Assembly (NCBI RefSeq): GCF_009765785.1
Contig: NZ_LMUT01000012.1
Span: 839,551 to 903,550, forward strand
Length of the DNA: 64,000 nt
Direction of reading: 5' to 3'
Source of the DNA: Granulicella sp. L46
GTDB lineage: Bacteria > Acidobacteriota > Terriglobia > Terriglobales > Acidobacteriaceae
Each line of letters opens with the position of its first letter. The stretch's first letter is position 1. A program made the position numbers and the translations under genes. Positions 41,361 to 49,810 of the stretch are shown piece by piece. The notes beneath the pieces were generated by a model that was not told the DNA's origin, ran no database searches, and saw only the letters and a list, made by a program, of their open reading frames with translations.

Positions 41361-42791
41361 ATGTCATTTCAGTTATGGGGCGTGTTTGTGGCAGCCAATG
41401 CTTCAACTCTTTCGATCAGTCAGGGACTGCTTACTTCACTTAAGCTGAACCCTAAGAACCCCCGCGTTCATAGCAACAAACAAATCCGTCAAATTGCGCA
41501 AAGCATTGAAGCTTTTGGGTTCAATGTGCCGATTTTAGTGGACAAGAATCTCAACGTAATCGCTGGCCATGGGCGTGTGCTGGCTGCACGCTCGCTTGAG
41601 TTGAATCACGTCCCGATAATTCACCTTGAGCATTTGAACGAACATCAACAACGAGCGTTCCTGCTTGCAGATAATAGGCTGTGCGAGAACGCCAGGTGGG
41701 ACGACCGACTGCTAGGGGAACAGTTGCAGATTCTTGCCGAGGCAGAACTCGACTTCAGTCTGGATGTAATCGGATTCGAGACATCAGAAATCGATCTTCT
41801 GATCGACGGCCTATCGTCAGCGAGCGCGAACGATTCCGATCCAGCGGACGATATTCCCGAGCCCCAAGGGCCAACCGTCACTCACCCTGGAGACGTATGG
41901 CAACTCGGTCGGCACCGAATAGCTTGCGCGGATAGCCTCCGAATAGAAAGCTACCAGCTCATGGAAGGAAAACTGGCTCGGGCGGTCATCGCTGATCCTC
42001 CCTATAATGTCCAAATTGATGGTCATGCGAGTGGCCTGGGCAAGGTCCGCCATCGAGACTTTGCGATGGCTTCGGGAGAGATGTCATCCGCGGAGTTTAC
42101 CGATTTCCTAAGCAAAGCGATGAAAGCGGCTGTGGCAAACAGTATCAGTGGCGCTATCAACTTCTACTTCATGGACTGGCGCCACATCAGCGAGATTCTT
42201 GCCGCGGGCAAAGAGGCGTACCCATGTCTATTGAATTTATGTGTCTGGACCAAAGACAACGCAGGTATGGGTAGCTTTTACAGGAGCGGACACGAATTGA
42301 TCTTCGTGTTCAAAAACGGAAATGGAAAGCATCAAAATAACGTTCAACTGGGCCAGTTTGGAAGGAACCGCACGAACGTCTGGAGTTATGCAGGCGCGAA
42401 TTCGTTCTCTCGATCGAATTCCGAAGGCAACCTTCTTGCCCTACATCCTACAGTGAAGCCCGTCGCGCTCGTGTCTGATGCCATTATGGACTGCACGTCT
42501 CGTGGAGACATTATTCTCGACCCATTCCTCGGTAGCGGGACGACCATTATTGCGGCAGAACGGACTCGACGAATTTGCTGCGGGATCGAACTCGATCCGC
42601 GATATGTCGATACTGCCATTCGACGGTGGCAAAGATTTACAGGCCAGTCTGCAGTCTGCGCGGGTAGTGGCGAGTTTTTCGATGCCCGGCAGGAGAACAG
42701 GATGGTTTGCAGCGGCAATGAACCGGACGATCTAAATGTCGAACAAGTGAGATCGACCAATAAAAGCCTGACTCCAGGAGGGCAACAATGA
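41361..42791 (+). CDS. ParB-domain DNA adenine/cytosine-N4 methyltransferase
   Basis: The 476-residue product joins a ParB/sulfiredoxin-like N-terminal domain (LKLNPKNPRVHSNKQIRQIA, VIAGHGRVLAAR at ~66-77) to a DNA amino-methyltransferase: motif IV DPPYN at 212-216, and the SAM-binding motif ILDPFLGSGTTIIAAERT near the C-terminus. Motif IV before the SAM site is the beta-class order. Such fusions are typical of phages and integrative elements, where they modify DNA without a partner nuclease. ATG 41361 has an AGGGGGG just upstream; GTG 41286 is an alternative. The last 4 bases overlap the DUF5681 gene. Confidence 0.9.
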   Translation: MSFQLWGVFVAANASTLSISQGLLTSLKLNPKNPRVHSNKQIRQIAQSIEAFGFNVPILVDKNLNVIAGHGRVLAARSLELNHVPIIHLEHLNEHQQRAFLLADNRLCENARWDDRLLGEQLQILAEAELDFSLDVIGFETSEIDLLIDGLSSASANDSDPADDIPEPQGPTVTHPGDVWQLGRHRIACADSLRIESYQLMEGKLARAVIADPPYNVQIDGHASGLGKVRHRDFAMASGEMSSAEFTDFLSKAMKAAVANSISGAINFYFMDWRHISEILAAGKEAYPCLLNLCVWTKDNAGMGSFYRSGHELIFVFKNGNGKHQNNVQLGQFGRNRTNVWSYAGANSFSRSNSEGNLLALHPTVKPVALVSDAIMDCTSRGDIILDPFLGSGTTIIAAERTRRICCGIELDPRYVDTAIRRWQRFTGQSAVCAGSGEFFDARQENRMVCSGNEPDDLNVEQVRSTNKSLTPGGQQ

Positions 42792-43246
42792 AATCCGGGG
42801 ACACACGGAACTACAAAGTTGGCTATGGTAAGCCGCCAACGGCGTCTCAATTCCAAAAAGGTGTATCGGGCAATCCCAAGGGGAGGCCTAAGAACCAATC
42901 GACGTTTGACTCGATCCTAAAAAAAGAGGTTAATTCGCAGATCTTAGTTACCGAAAACGGCAAGCGCAAACGCATCTCGAAAATGCAGGCGGTTGCCAAG
43001 GTGCTAGTCAACAATGCCGTGAAGGGCGGTCGATCGGACCTAAAAATGCTCATCGCGAGACTCTCGCTATGGGAGAATGAAATCCCGACTGAAACTAGCG
43101 GTTCAACTTTTCGTGACGGATTGGAGGCGAATGTGAAGGAGTTCGAGATCCCTAAAACGCGAGAAGAGGTAGAGCGCCGGATCGCAGAGCTTCTCTCTAA
43201 ACCGAGTTCGAAGATCGTAAAGATCGATTCAGAGGAAACGGAATAA
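42788..43246 (+). CDS. DUF5681 domain protein
   Basis: The 152-residue product begins with the DUF5681 signature YKVGYGKPPTASQFQKGVSG followed by NPKGRPKNQST, a basic motif common in proteins of phages and mobile elements. The rest is charged and helical. AGGAGGGC precedes the ATG, which overlaps the methyltransferase stop as ATGA, so they form an operon. The role is unknown; linkage suggests a DNA-binding partner of the methyltransferase. Confidence 0.85.
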   Translation: MKSGDTRNYKVGYGKPPTASQFQKGVSGNPKGRPKNQSTFDSILKKEVNSQILVTENGKRKRISKMQAVAKVLVNNAVKGGRSDLKMLIARLSLWENEIPTETSGSTFRDGLEANVKEFEIPKTREEVERRIAELLSKPSSKIVKIDSEETE

Positions 43247-43363
43247 AAGAATTGCTTGGCGAAATGTGACGAGTGCTTTTCCGTAGTCAGTAAAAGGGAG
43301 CGAGGAGCCTTCTCTTCAGGCGTTCGAGCGCTAGCACAAAGCTTAGAAGCTGACGCACGTCGC

Positions 43364-45073
43364 TTAATGGAGAAGGCGCTGCTTCTCCCATTCCATCGAG
43401 AGATTGGTCGTTAGCTGCGCGACCGTAAGCAACGGGGAATGGTCCCCTCTGAGGACTGCCTCCGCCCATTGAGGAGATAACGTCACAAGCCGCAGGAGCC
43501 GCGCAGTATAGTGTCGTTCCATGCCGGCACGCCGGGCCAGCTCGCGCATAGTCCTGATTTCACCATTGACGATCCACTTGTACCACGTTCTGGCCAGGGT
43601 TACGGCCTTGACCAGCGAAGGCAGTGCATCTTGATTAGGCTGCTCGTCGCTGGTAAGAATCAACCGAACCTCGCTGCCTCTCCGGGCGAATTGGAACGGT
43701 TCTCGAATCTCGACCAGCCCCGAGACCTCGGAGTTGGCCTCCCGACCAAGAAACTCTCGACCAATGGCGCCCCGGTCTATTTCGATGAGCAACTCGGAGG
43801 GCATCACCACAATCCGGGCTCGCGTCAACCCGACGACCTCGTCCTTCTGCCTTACCGTGCCATCAATCAACAAGGCCGCGCGGTGACGAGCCGCGGAGAT
43901 CAACAGCTTCATATCTCGTACGTCGAGCCCAGGAAACTGATCTGCAACCCGTATGGGGTCGGCCAGGAAAGAGCTGATTGAAAACAACACTCGGGTCTCG
44001 ATTTCGACCGCCGGGAGGCATCTGATGGGGGCCGAGTACCCTTTGTCCCTCAGCATGTAGTAAAAGTAGCGTCGCCCATTCTTATTTGCATGGGTCGGCG
44101 TGTAGATCTTTCCATCCGCCGTCGTAAGCCTGCCCTGCAGCATGCGACCCGATGCAAGATTATGTTTTGTTTTGCGAGACACCCGATTCTCTTTCAGGAG
44201 ATTCGCAGATCGATCCCACGTCTTAACATCAACGATCGGTTCGTGCTTGCCCGGGTACAGCACCCCTTTATGGATTGTCTTGCCGATGTACACCGTATTG
44301 TTGAGCAGGTGATAGAGGGTTCCTCGAGAGAGTACGGAGCCACCAAACTGTCGTCCAGTCGAGCTGGTCCTCCGTTTGCTTCGGATCTCGGATCCCTTCA
44401 AGTTCTCCTGCAACGCAGTCACACTTCGCAGTTCGAGATACAAAGCGAAGATCTTTCGCACCACCTCCGCTTCTTTTGGATTGACGACCAACTGATGATT
44501 GGCCAAGTCATAGCCCAGCGGAACGAGCCCTCCCATCCACATGCCTTTCTTCTTGGAGGCAGCCACCTTATCCCGGATCCGCTCCCCAGTGACCTCCCTC
44601 TCGAACTGAGCAAACGAGAGCAGAACGTTGAGGGTGAGCCGCCCCATCGAGGAGGTGGTATTGAACTGCTGGGTAACGGAAACGAAGCTGACGCCCTTGC
44701 TGTCGAAGGACTCCACAATCCGAGCGAAGTCGGAGAGCGACCGCGTCAAGCGATCTACCTTATAGACAACAACTGTATCGACCTTTCCCGCAGAGATATC
44801 GGTCAAGAGTTTCTTTAGCCCGGGCCGTTCCATGTTCCCACCAGAAAAACCGCCATCATCATAGTGGGCGGAGATCATCTGCCAACCCTCATGCTTCTGG
44901 CTCAGGACAAAGGCCTCACAGGCCTCCCGCTGCGCATGCAAAGAGTTGAAGGACTGGTCAAGACCCTCTTCTGAAGACTTGCGGGTATAGATGGCGCAGC
45001 GGGTGGGCTTACCGGATGGGATCACTTCCTTCTCCGAGTTGATTTCGTTCCGAAAAAGGCTGGACCGGACCAC
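43364..45073 (-). CDS. Large serine recombinase
   Basis: The 569-residue product has the resolvase catalytic domain (residues ~24-165) with Ser33 in YTRKSSEEGLDQSFNSL, the conserved VYKVDRLTRSLSDF and FAQFEREVTGERIRDKVAA, then a recombinase domain (GLVPLGYDLANHQLVVNPKE, YHLLNNTVYIGKTIHKGVLY) and a long C-terminal region. Members integrate or excise elements between short att sites. The start is GTG, overlapping the DUF2924 gene by 52 bases. It is convergent with the DUF5681 gene. The protein looks intact, so the element may still be mobile, but att sites could not be found by eye. Confidence 0.93.
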   Translation of the reverse strand: MVRSSLFRNEINSEKEVIPSGKPTRCAIYTRKSSEEGLDQSFNSLHAQREACEAFVLSQKHEGWQMISAHYDDGGFSGGNMERPGLKKLLTDISAGKVDTVVVYKVDRLTRSLSDFARIVESFDSKGVSFVSVTQQFNTTSSMGRLTLNVLLSFAQFEREVTGERIRDKVAASKKKGMWMGGLVPLGYDLANHQLVVNPKEAEVVRKIFALYLELRSVTALQENLKGSEIRSKRRTSSTGRQFGGSVLSRGTLYHLLNNTVYIGKTIHKGVLYPGKHEPIVDVKTWDRSANLLKENRVSRKTKHNLASGRMLQGRLTTADGKIYTPTHANKNGRRYFYYMLRDKGYSAPIRCLPAVEIETRVLFSISSFLADPIRVADQFPGLDVRDMKLLISAARHRAALLIDGTVRQKDEVVGLTRARIVVMPSELLIEIDRGAIGREFLGREANSEVSGLVEIREPFQFARRGSEVRLILTSDEQPNQDALPSLVKAVTLARTWYKWIVNGEIRTMRELARRAGMERHYTARLLRLVTLSPQWAEAVLRGDHSPLLTVAQLTTNLSMEWEKQRLLH

Positions 45074-45429
45074 TTTGTTCCCGTGATATGAGTTGCAATT
45101 GAGGAAAGGCTTTTGTAGGCCATTCTGTCGTACTCATAGCCATCCTTGGTTACCGCCACCTCGTGGAGCTTGCCCCTCCATTCCCGCACGATGCGGGTGC
45201 CTGCTTTCAGCCGTTTGGAATCATTGGCCCGGGCTTGAGGCAGGTTTCTGGAAGATAGGTCATGGGCCTTCTCTTGGATACGGAAGGCCAGCACCGGCCG
45301 CATCAGTTCCCTTCGAAGCCCAGGAATCGGAGAATTTCCGAATTGCTCCTCCCAAAGTTCCGCTAACTGTGAGCGCGTCATTCCGGATAGTTGTTCAATA
45401 AGATTGCTGATCGTGATTTGATCGCCCAT
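45022..45429 (-). CDS. DUF2924 family protein
   Basis: The 135-residue product matches DUF2924: LRRELMRPVLAFRIQEKAHD, then KAGTRIVREWRGKLHEVAVT and SLSSIATHITGTKWSGPAFF. DUF2924 genes are regularly found directly before large serine recombinases in phages and transposable elements, as here (52-base overlap), and may act as recombination directionality or regulatory factors; that role is inferred from linkage only. Confidence 0.9.
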   Translation of the reverse strand: MGDQITISNLIEQLSGMTRSQLAELWEEQFGNSPIPGLRRELMRPVLAFRIQEKAHDLSSRNLPQARANDSKRLKAGTRIVREWRGKLHEVAVTKDGYEYDRMAYKSLSSIATHITGTKWSGPAFFGTKSTRRRK

Positions 45430-45663
45430 GCTGCCGGACCTCTCTCCGACATAGATAGTGACGCTCTGCGCGCGCGCACAGTCAAGTCAAAACGTAGTTT
45501 CACCTGTCGGAGCAGGCCTCCGGGCGGAATACTGGATACATGCAATTTCTGGCTCACGTAGCGCTTGTAGCCCCACAAACGGCCGTCCGCAAACCCGAAG
45601 TTGCCGAAAACGCGGGCGGTCTCAACGGGTCGATGCAACACTATCTGATTTGGAGGTGGTGTT
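45430..45663. other. Gap between DUF2924 and IS30 fragment
   Basis: No gene is supported. The sequence should contain the promoter of the DUF2924-recombinase operon. GGAGGTGGTGTT directly precedes the IS30 fragment and looks like its ribosome binding site. Confidence 0.5.
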
Positions 45664-45843
45664 GTGAGACAAGGGAGACGGTATGGGCTTTCTGCGGAGC
45701 AGAAGGCTGAGATATGGCAGCGTTGGAAGGTGGGCGAGTCATTGCATGAGATTGGTCGCGCGTTCGGCAAGGAGCATGGCTCGATCCACTTTCTGTTATC
45801 GCAGCACGGCGGGATCGCTCCGGCAGTCCTCCGCGCCATCTAA
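45664..45843 (+). mobile_element. IS30 family transposase, N-terminal fragment
   Basis: A GTG-initiated frame of 59 codons reads RRYGLSAEQKAEIWQRWKVG, then ESLHEIGRAFGKEHGSIHFL and SQHGGIAPAV, the helix-turn-helix start of IS30-type transposases. It stops at 45841-45843 where a full transposase would continue for about 300 residues; the DDE domain is absent. The downstream sequence is from a different gene (45864). It is the remnant of an insertion sequence cut by recombination. Confidence 0.8.
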
Positions 45844-45863
45844 GCTCGGACAACGTCAGGTCA

Positions 45864-46022
45864 CTATCGGGCCGGCTGTTGAGTGCTGGCCTTGACCTTC
45901 GCACGGTACAGGCGAGGATGAGGCACAGTGACATAAACCTCACCTATGAGGTACCTGCGGTCGCAAGAGGAAGCAGATACACAGGCAAGATCGATGCTAT
46001 CCAGTGGACAGCATTAATCTGA
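45864..46022 (+). pseudogene. Tyrosine recombinase (integrase), C-terminal fragment
   Basis: A frame open from the IS30 fragment to TGA (46020-46022) reads LSGRLLSAGLDLRTVQARMR followed by HSDINLTYEV, which is the Xer/phage-integrase pattern LL-AG-D-RTVQ-R-(G/R)HSD-I. The tail no longer has the active Tyr in the expected NLT-x-VYT context, and the N-terminal catalytic Arg region is missing. It directly abuts the IS30 scrap, so the two truncated genes have been joined by deletion. Confidence 0.65.
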
Positions 46023-46058
46023 CACTTGACACCTATCTAGAGTTCAAACGGTCACCTG

Positions 46059-46970
46059 CTACAGAGGGGGATTTCTGAAACGGTCGAGAAATGAATGAGG
46101 GGGAACGTCGCTGGTCCACGAATCGCACGGCTTTTTGGAAATCCAGTGATAGACGTTCTTGTGGGTTTTTGTTCTTGTCACATGCAAGATGACATATGGC
46201 GGCCCAATACCTAACGAGTCTTCATGGTGGCCAATGTTTAGAATTTCGAGTATCGCTTGTTGCGGATGGCCGATCACCCATGAGTTCTCTCTGTCGTATT
46301 GCACTGGATACGAAAAAATTTGGACCGAGTCCGGGAAGGTCTTCCACTTGCCATCCATCAGAACTTTATGTGGCAGAGTTTGGACAGGAACCCAATTCAC
46401 CGGTGTGAAAGCCTCATATCGAAACTTGCCATAGTAGGGAGCTGGCAGCGGCTCACTGAAGGGGTCCACAGTCAGAGTGTCAGCGGGAATGGCAATATCA
46501 TCGTTGGGAACTAAGAGTATCAGCCGATCCATCGCAGGAATAAGGTCGATTGGAACGGGCGTAGGAAATACTGTTCGCTCGACGGTCTGAGCCGTCACAT
46601 TGGGATCGTTCAATATGTATGCTAGTTCCGTATCAATGTCTCTGACATATTGGGACCTTAGTTTCTGCTCCAAGTCCTCTATGCTGACAGAATCATCGAT
46701 GAGTTGTTTTAGCTGCGCATCGGTTGAATAGCTCTCACCTGACGCACTTGTGCCAGCTGCCACACCAGCTTTCAATACAAGACCCCATTTGGTGCTATGG
46801 ACTTTACAAACCGTAGCGACGCGCTTGCCATCAAAGGTTCTCGCGCTGTCTGCGCCGATCCAGTAACCATCTGGTGTGTAGATGATGATGAGCATCGTGG
46901 CTCTGGCAGGAACAATCGCGCCCGCGACAACCAGGAGAGTTCTATATACAAAGGCTTTTGAGAATCTCAC
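46059..46970 (-). CDS. Putative secreted Ntn (proteasome-type) hydrolase
   Basis: From GTG 46970 (AAGGAG 10 bases upstream) the 303-residue product starts with a signal peptide MRFSKAFVYRTLLVVAGAIV ending PARA. Directly after the predicted cleavage site comes TMLIIIYTPDGYWIGADSAR, which parallels proteasome beta subunits: Thr25 as N-terminal nucleophile, Asp41 at mature position 17 in GADS, and Lys56 at mature position 32 (proteasome Lys33). Signal-peptide removal alone would thus free the catalytic Thr. The remaining ~240 residues (VPIDLIPAMDRLILLVPNDD, PVNWVPVQTLPHKVLMDGKW) are not recognised. A longer frame to 47021 (TTG) is rejected. Family assignment is an inference from motif spacing. 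Confidence 0.6.
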   Translation of the reverse strand: MRFSKAFVYRTLLVVAGAIVPARATMLIIIYTPDGYWIGADSARTFDGKRVATVCKVHSTKWGLVLKAGVAAGTSASGESYSTDAQLKQLIDDSVSIEDLEQKLRSQYVRDIDTELAYILNDPNVTAQTVERTVFPTPVPIDLIPAMDRLILLVPNDDIAIPADTLTVDPFSEPLPAPYYGKFRYEAFTPVNWVPVQTLPHKVLMDGKWKTFPDSVQIFSYPVQYDRENSWVIGHPQQAILEILNIGHHEDSLGIGPPYVILHVTRTKTHKNVYHWISKKPCDSWTSDVPPHSFLDRFRNPPL

Positions 46971-47067
46971 CGTGCTGGATCTCCTTGCACAACCTTTTCG
47001 CCTATGGGTGGCGAGTGCCAATCTACGCCATCACGTGGACGCATCAGAACTCCTGCCGCCCTTCCGA

Positions 47068-47745
47068 TTACTGGTTAGGCGGATGTACGCTCACTACTCC
47101 TACAACCTTCGGAACTTCAGAGTTGAAAGAAGTCACCAGTAGGACGAGTCCTTGTCTAGGAGAAAGCGGGTTAGATAAGAGAACTGTGTAATACCTCGAA
47201 TCCTTTGATACCCAAGCGCCTGCTAGGTCTGCATTTTCGGTCGCGATGAATTGCCCTCTCGGAATCGAGATCCTTGCAGGACCCAATCGGCACGGTTCCG
47301 CGCACTCGAACGAGAATGCTGGTAGTTGAAAGACTTTATCGACGCCAATGACGAGTGTTATTGCAGCGATGTCGGGGCCACCTTGCGATAGATGGTACCC
47401 ATAGGATGTCTCAAGTTCCTGCCTGGATAAGGTGTGCTCTATGTGGTTGGCGCTGGGAAGTGGGGGACCGATTTCTACGTGGGTGCTTTGGTCGCAGTTC
47501 ACGACACCAGGCGCGCAGTTGTTTTGAATGCCTTGGTTCGGAGCATTGTTGATGATGCCCTGATTCGGTGGGCCAACGGGCATTGACGGAGCTGGTGCGG
47601 CTGGTTGAGAGGCGGACGGTGTGACGACACTTCCGTTCTGACGTGGAGTGCCAGTCATTGAGGACCGCAACACAATCTCTTCAGGACCAGTTCGGCGCGG
47701 GTTCGCTTCTATCGTGCTGCTTGCAAACCTTTGCCGCAGTTTCAC
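47068..47745 (-). CDS. Hypothetical protein with Asn/Gln/Pro-rich repeats
   Basis: The product has a central low-complexity section with two NQGI words (PPNQGIINNAPNQGIQNN) of a type seen in many unassigned bacterial proteins, then CAPGVVNCDQ with two cysteines, and a C-terminal domain of about 130 residues (TLVIGVDKVFQLPAFSFECA, GQFIATENADLAGAWVSKD). No signal peptide is clear from GTG 47745; ATG 47658 is an alternative start. It ends 97 bases before the Ntn-hydrolase-like gene on the same strand, so the two could be co-transcribed. Function unknown. Confidence 0.6.
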   Translation of the reverse strand: MKLRQRFASSTIEANPRRTGPEEIVLRSSMTGTPRQNGSVVTPSASQPAAPAPSMPVGPPNQGIINNAPNQGIQNNCAPGVVNCDQSTHVEIGPPLPSANHIEHTLSRQELETSYGYHLSQGGPDIAAITLVIGVDKVFQLPAFSFECAEPCRLGPARISIPRGQFIATENADLAGAWVSKDSRYYTVLLSNPLSPRQGLVLLVTSFNSEVPKVVGVVSVHPPNQ

Positions 47746-48123
47746 CTCTAAGCAGCCCTCGCACGATCAGGACAAGGAAAGCCACCCCCTCCAACGATAA
47801 AAACGTATGGCTCGATTGCGCGCCAGAGCGCATGCCAAATGTTGAGCATGGCACCACGTTAGCAGATCGCTCTCGATGCCACGCATCGCGTTATGCGCTT
47901 TCTAAATTCTCGAAAACGGGTTTCGGGAAACTACGGCGAAGTTGCTCAAAATGCGACTTTCGAGGAGCTACTTGACCGCAGACGCGGCCGATTTTGTCGC
48001 ATTCGACCTTGGACCGCGCTGTTCCTCAGACCTTATCGCCGCCAATCAAGGGTACCTGCTTCCATTCCTGTGTTCTGTGCGTCTTCCAGGAGAAGCAAAA
48101 ATCCTGACCAAGAAGGTATCTAA
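47746..48123. other. 378-base gap with palindromic element, copy b
   Basis: No gene is supported. CGAAAACGGGTTTCGGGAAA at 47911-47930, followed by CTACGG, is a member of the GAAAACGG family (arms GAAA/TTTC). An open frame at 47893-48123 ending before the TIGR03435 start has no recognisable content. AGAAGG lies just before the next ATG. Confidence 0.55.
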
Positions 48124-48957
48124 ATGACGATCACGCGCAAGTCGATGTTGCCCCTGCTAATCACGTGCACGTGCGTCGTCGCTCAAAACGTGGCTGCAAG
48201 GAGTCAGGCAAATAGTACCGCATCGACAGCTTCTGACGCTCACTTTGAAGTCGCAACAATAAAGCCAAGCAGCCCCAACAGTAGCAACAGCAGCCCGGGC
48301 GCAATGGGTCACCGTGTCACTATGTACGGCACGACGGTATTGTTTCTGATCGGCTTTGCTTACGATCTGCATGATGATCAAATTATCGGATCTCCTTCAT
48401 GGTCCAGTTCCGAGAAGTTCGACATTGACGCAGTATCAGGCATCCCGGGTGATCCGAGCTTGGACCAAATCAAGATGATGCTTCGTGGCCTACTCGCAGA
48501 GCGATTTCAGCTCACGGCACAATCCGAAAATCGGCCTCACGCAGCGTATGCCCTCTCGCTTGCGAAAAATGGTCCGAAGCTAGCCGAGTCCTCGGAGCCC
48601 GTAGACTCAAAACCGGGATTGTTTATGCAACCAGGGTTTCCAAAAGTCGCGGCAATGAAAGGAGTAAATCTCTCGATGTCCGATTTTGCGCGGCTTTTAC
48701 AATCAGGGATCCTGGACAGGCCGGTGGTTGACCATACCGGTTTAGCGGGCAAGTATGACTTTCTACTCAGGTGGACGCCCGATGATTCCCAATTCAGGCA
48801 AGTTGGTCTGAGACTTCCACCCCCAAGCGAAAGCTCTGATGCGCCTTCCCTATATACCGCCATACAAGATCAGCTCGGACTGAAGCTCACCGCAGAGAAA
48901 GACGCTCTAGTCCCAGTTCTTCTAATTCAGCATCTCTCCAGACCATCACCCAACTAG
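48124..48957 (+). CDS. TIGR03435 family protein
   Basis: The 277-residue secreted protein has an N-terminal signal sequence and the family signature DAHFEVATIKPSSPNSS, then VLFLIGFAYDLHDDQIIGSP, EKFDIDAVSG, QIKMMLRGLLAERFQLTAQS, YALSLAKNGPKL and ILDRPVVDHTGLAGKYDFLL. This family is expanded in Acidobacteria; a role is not established. The C-terminal end LVPVLLIQHLSRPSPN is slightly degenerate relative to typical members. It is the strongest taxonomic pointer in the window. Confidence 0.93.
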   Translation: MTITRKSMLPLLITCTCVVAQNVAARSQANSTASTASDAHFEVATIKPSSPNSSNSSPGAMGHRVTMYGTTVLFLIGFAYDLHDDQIIGSPSWSSSEKFDIDAVSGIPGDPSLDQIKMMLRGLLAERFQLTAQSENRPHAAYALSLAKNGPKLAESSEPVDSKPGLFMQPGFPKVAAMKGVNLSMSDFARLLQSGILDRPVVDHTGLAGKYDFLLRWTPDDSQFRQVGLRLPPPSESSDAPSLYTAIQDQLGLKLTAEKDALVPVLLIQHLSRPSPN

Positions 48958-49007
48958 AGAGTGCTGCCTCTTCGTAGCGGTTCCACTGTACAGCTGGCTT
49001 GTTCCTT

Positions 49008-49029
49008 GAAAACGGTGTTTTCGGAAACT
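49008..49029. repeat. GAAAACGG palindromic element, copy c
   Basis: GAAAACGGTGTTTTC is a perfect 6-bp-arm palindrome with centre GGT, followed by GGAAACTT, between the TIGR03435 and ion-channel genes. Same family as 16625, 47912 and 49978. Confidence 0.6.
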
Positions 49030-49117
49030 TGGTGATAGCCCGCACTAGCCGAGATAGCCGAACGTGCAGATAATCCGGCATGGTGGGCTCTCACGATCGG
49101 AAGGCGGTCATCAGCCA

Positions 49118-49810
49118 TCAGGTATCCACTTTGCCTTCGACACGATAACCCGCAACCAGACGAGAGATCACGACGGCAATGTAAAAGATTCCGATGACGG
49201 CTTCAGAAGCGGCAATGTACCGAACGTAATGGTTGACGGGCTCGATGTCCCCATACCCGACGGTGGTAATGGTGGAGAGTGAAAAGTAGAGGTACTCGCT
49301 CTGCTGGTTTGCTGGAACGGGGGAGTTGAAGCAATGGGCGATGTGGCGATCGAGTATCCAATAGAGCTGCGAGAACGCCACGGCGATGATGAAGTAGCTG
49401 ATGATGGCTTCGGAGATGGAGCCGGCAGAGATGCGGGCCTTGCTGTTAAAGCGTGACAAGATTCCCCATACGATCGAGCAGGAGAGCGCCAGACCGATGT
49501 AGGGCGAAATGTGCCAGCCTTCCCCCATTCGCATTTGTGCGACATGCGCGAGCACCCAAAGAACAGCAAGAGGATAGATTACCAAGCGAAGAATCCGTCC
49601 GCTCGCCATGTAGCTGCAACCTACAAGCAGTGCAGTTTCCAACAGGATGGTTAACGCAAATCCGATATAGGGATGCGAGTCAGCCACAGGTGAGGCGACC
49701 AAGAGCGCAAAGAAGAGACACATCAACATCTGTGAGCGGAATTTCAGAAGGAAAGCTCGTGTGCGATTCAAACCACTGCTCCACTGCCCGGCGAGGATTT
49801 CGACGGGCAT
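49118..49810 (-). CDS. Potassium-channel-like two-pore-helix membrane protein
   Basis: The 230-residue product has about six hydrophobic segments and ends with a pore module: SEYLYFSLSTITTVGYGDIE, which contains the K+ selectivity filter TVGYGD, followed by the inner helix AVIGIFYIAVVISRLVAGY. The N-terminal part has four further helices (LMCLFFALLVASPV, IGFALTILLETALLVG). No cytoplasmic RCK or cyclic-nucleotide domain is present. A role in K+ flux across the inner membrane is expected from the filter. Ion_trans_2 family. Confidence 0.88.
   Translation of the reverse strand: MPVEILAGQWSSGLNRTRAFLLKFRSQMLMCLFFALLVASPVADSHPYIGFALTILLETALLVGCSYMASGRILRLVIYPLAVLWVLAHVAQMRMGEGWHISPYIGLALSCSIVWGILSRFNSKARISAGSISEAIISYFIIAVAFSQLYWILDRHIAHCFNSPVPANQQSEYLYFSLSTITTVGYGDIEPVNHYVRYIAASEAVIGIFYIAVVISRLVAGYRVEGKVDT

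Noticed and set aside
41286-43246. Restriction-modification system
   Set aside because: The partner of the methyltransferase is a DUF5681 protein, and no nuclease-like gene is adjacent.
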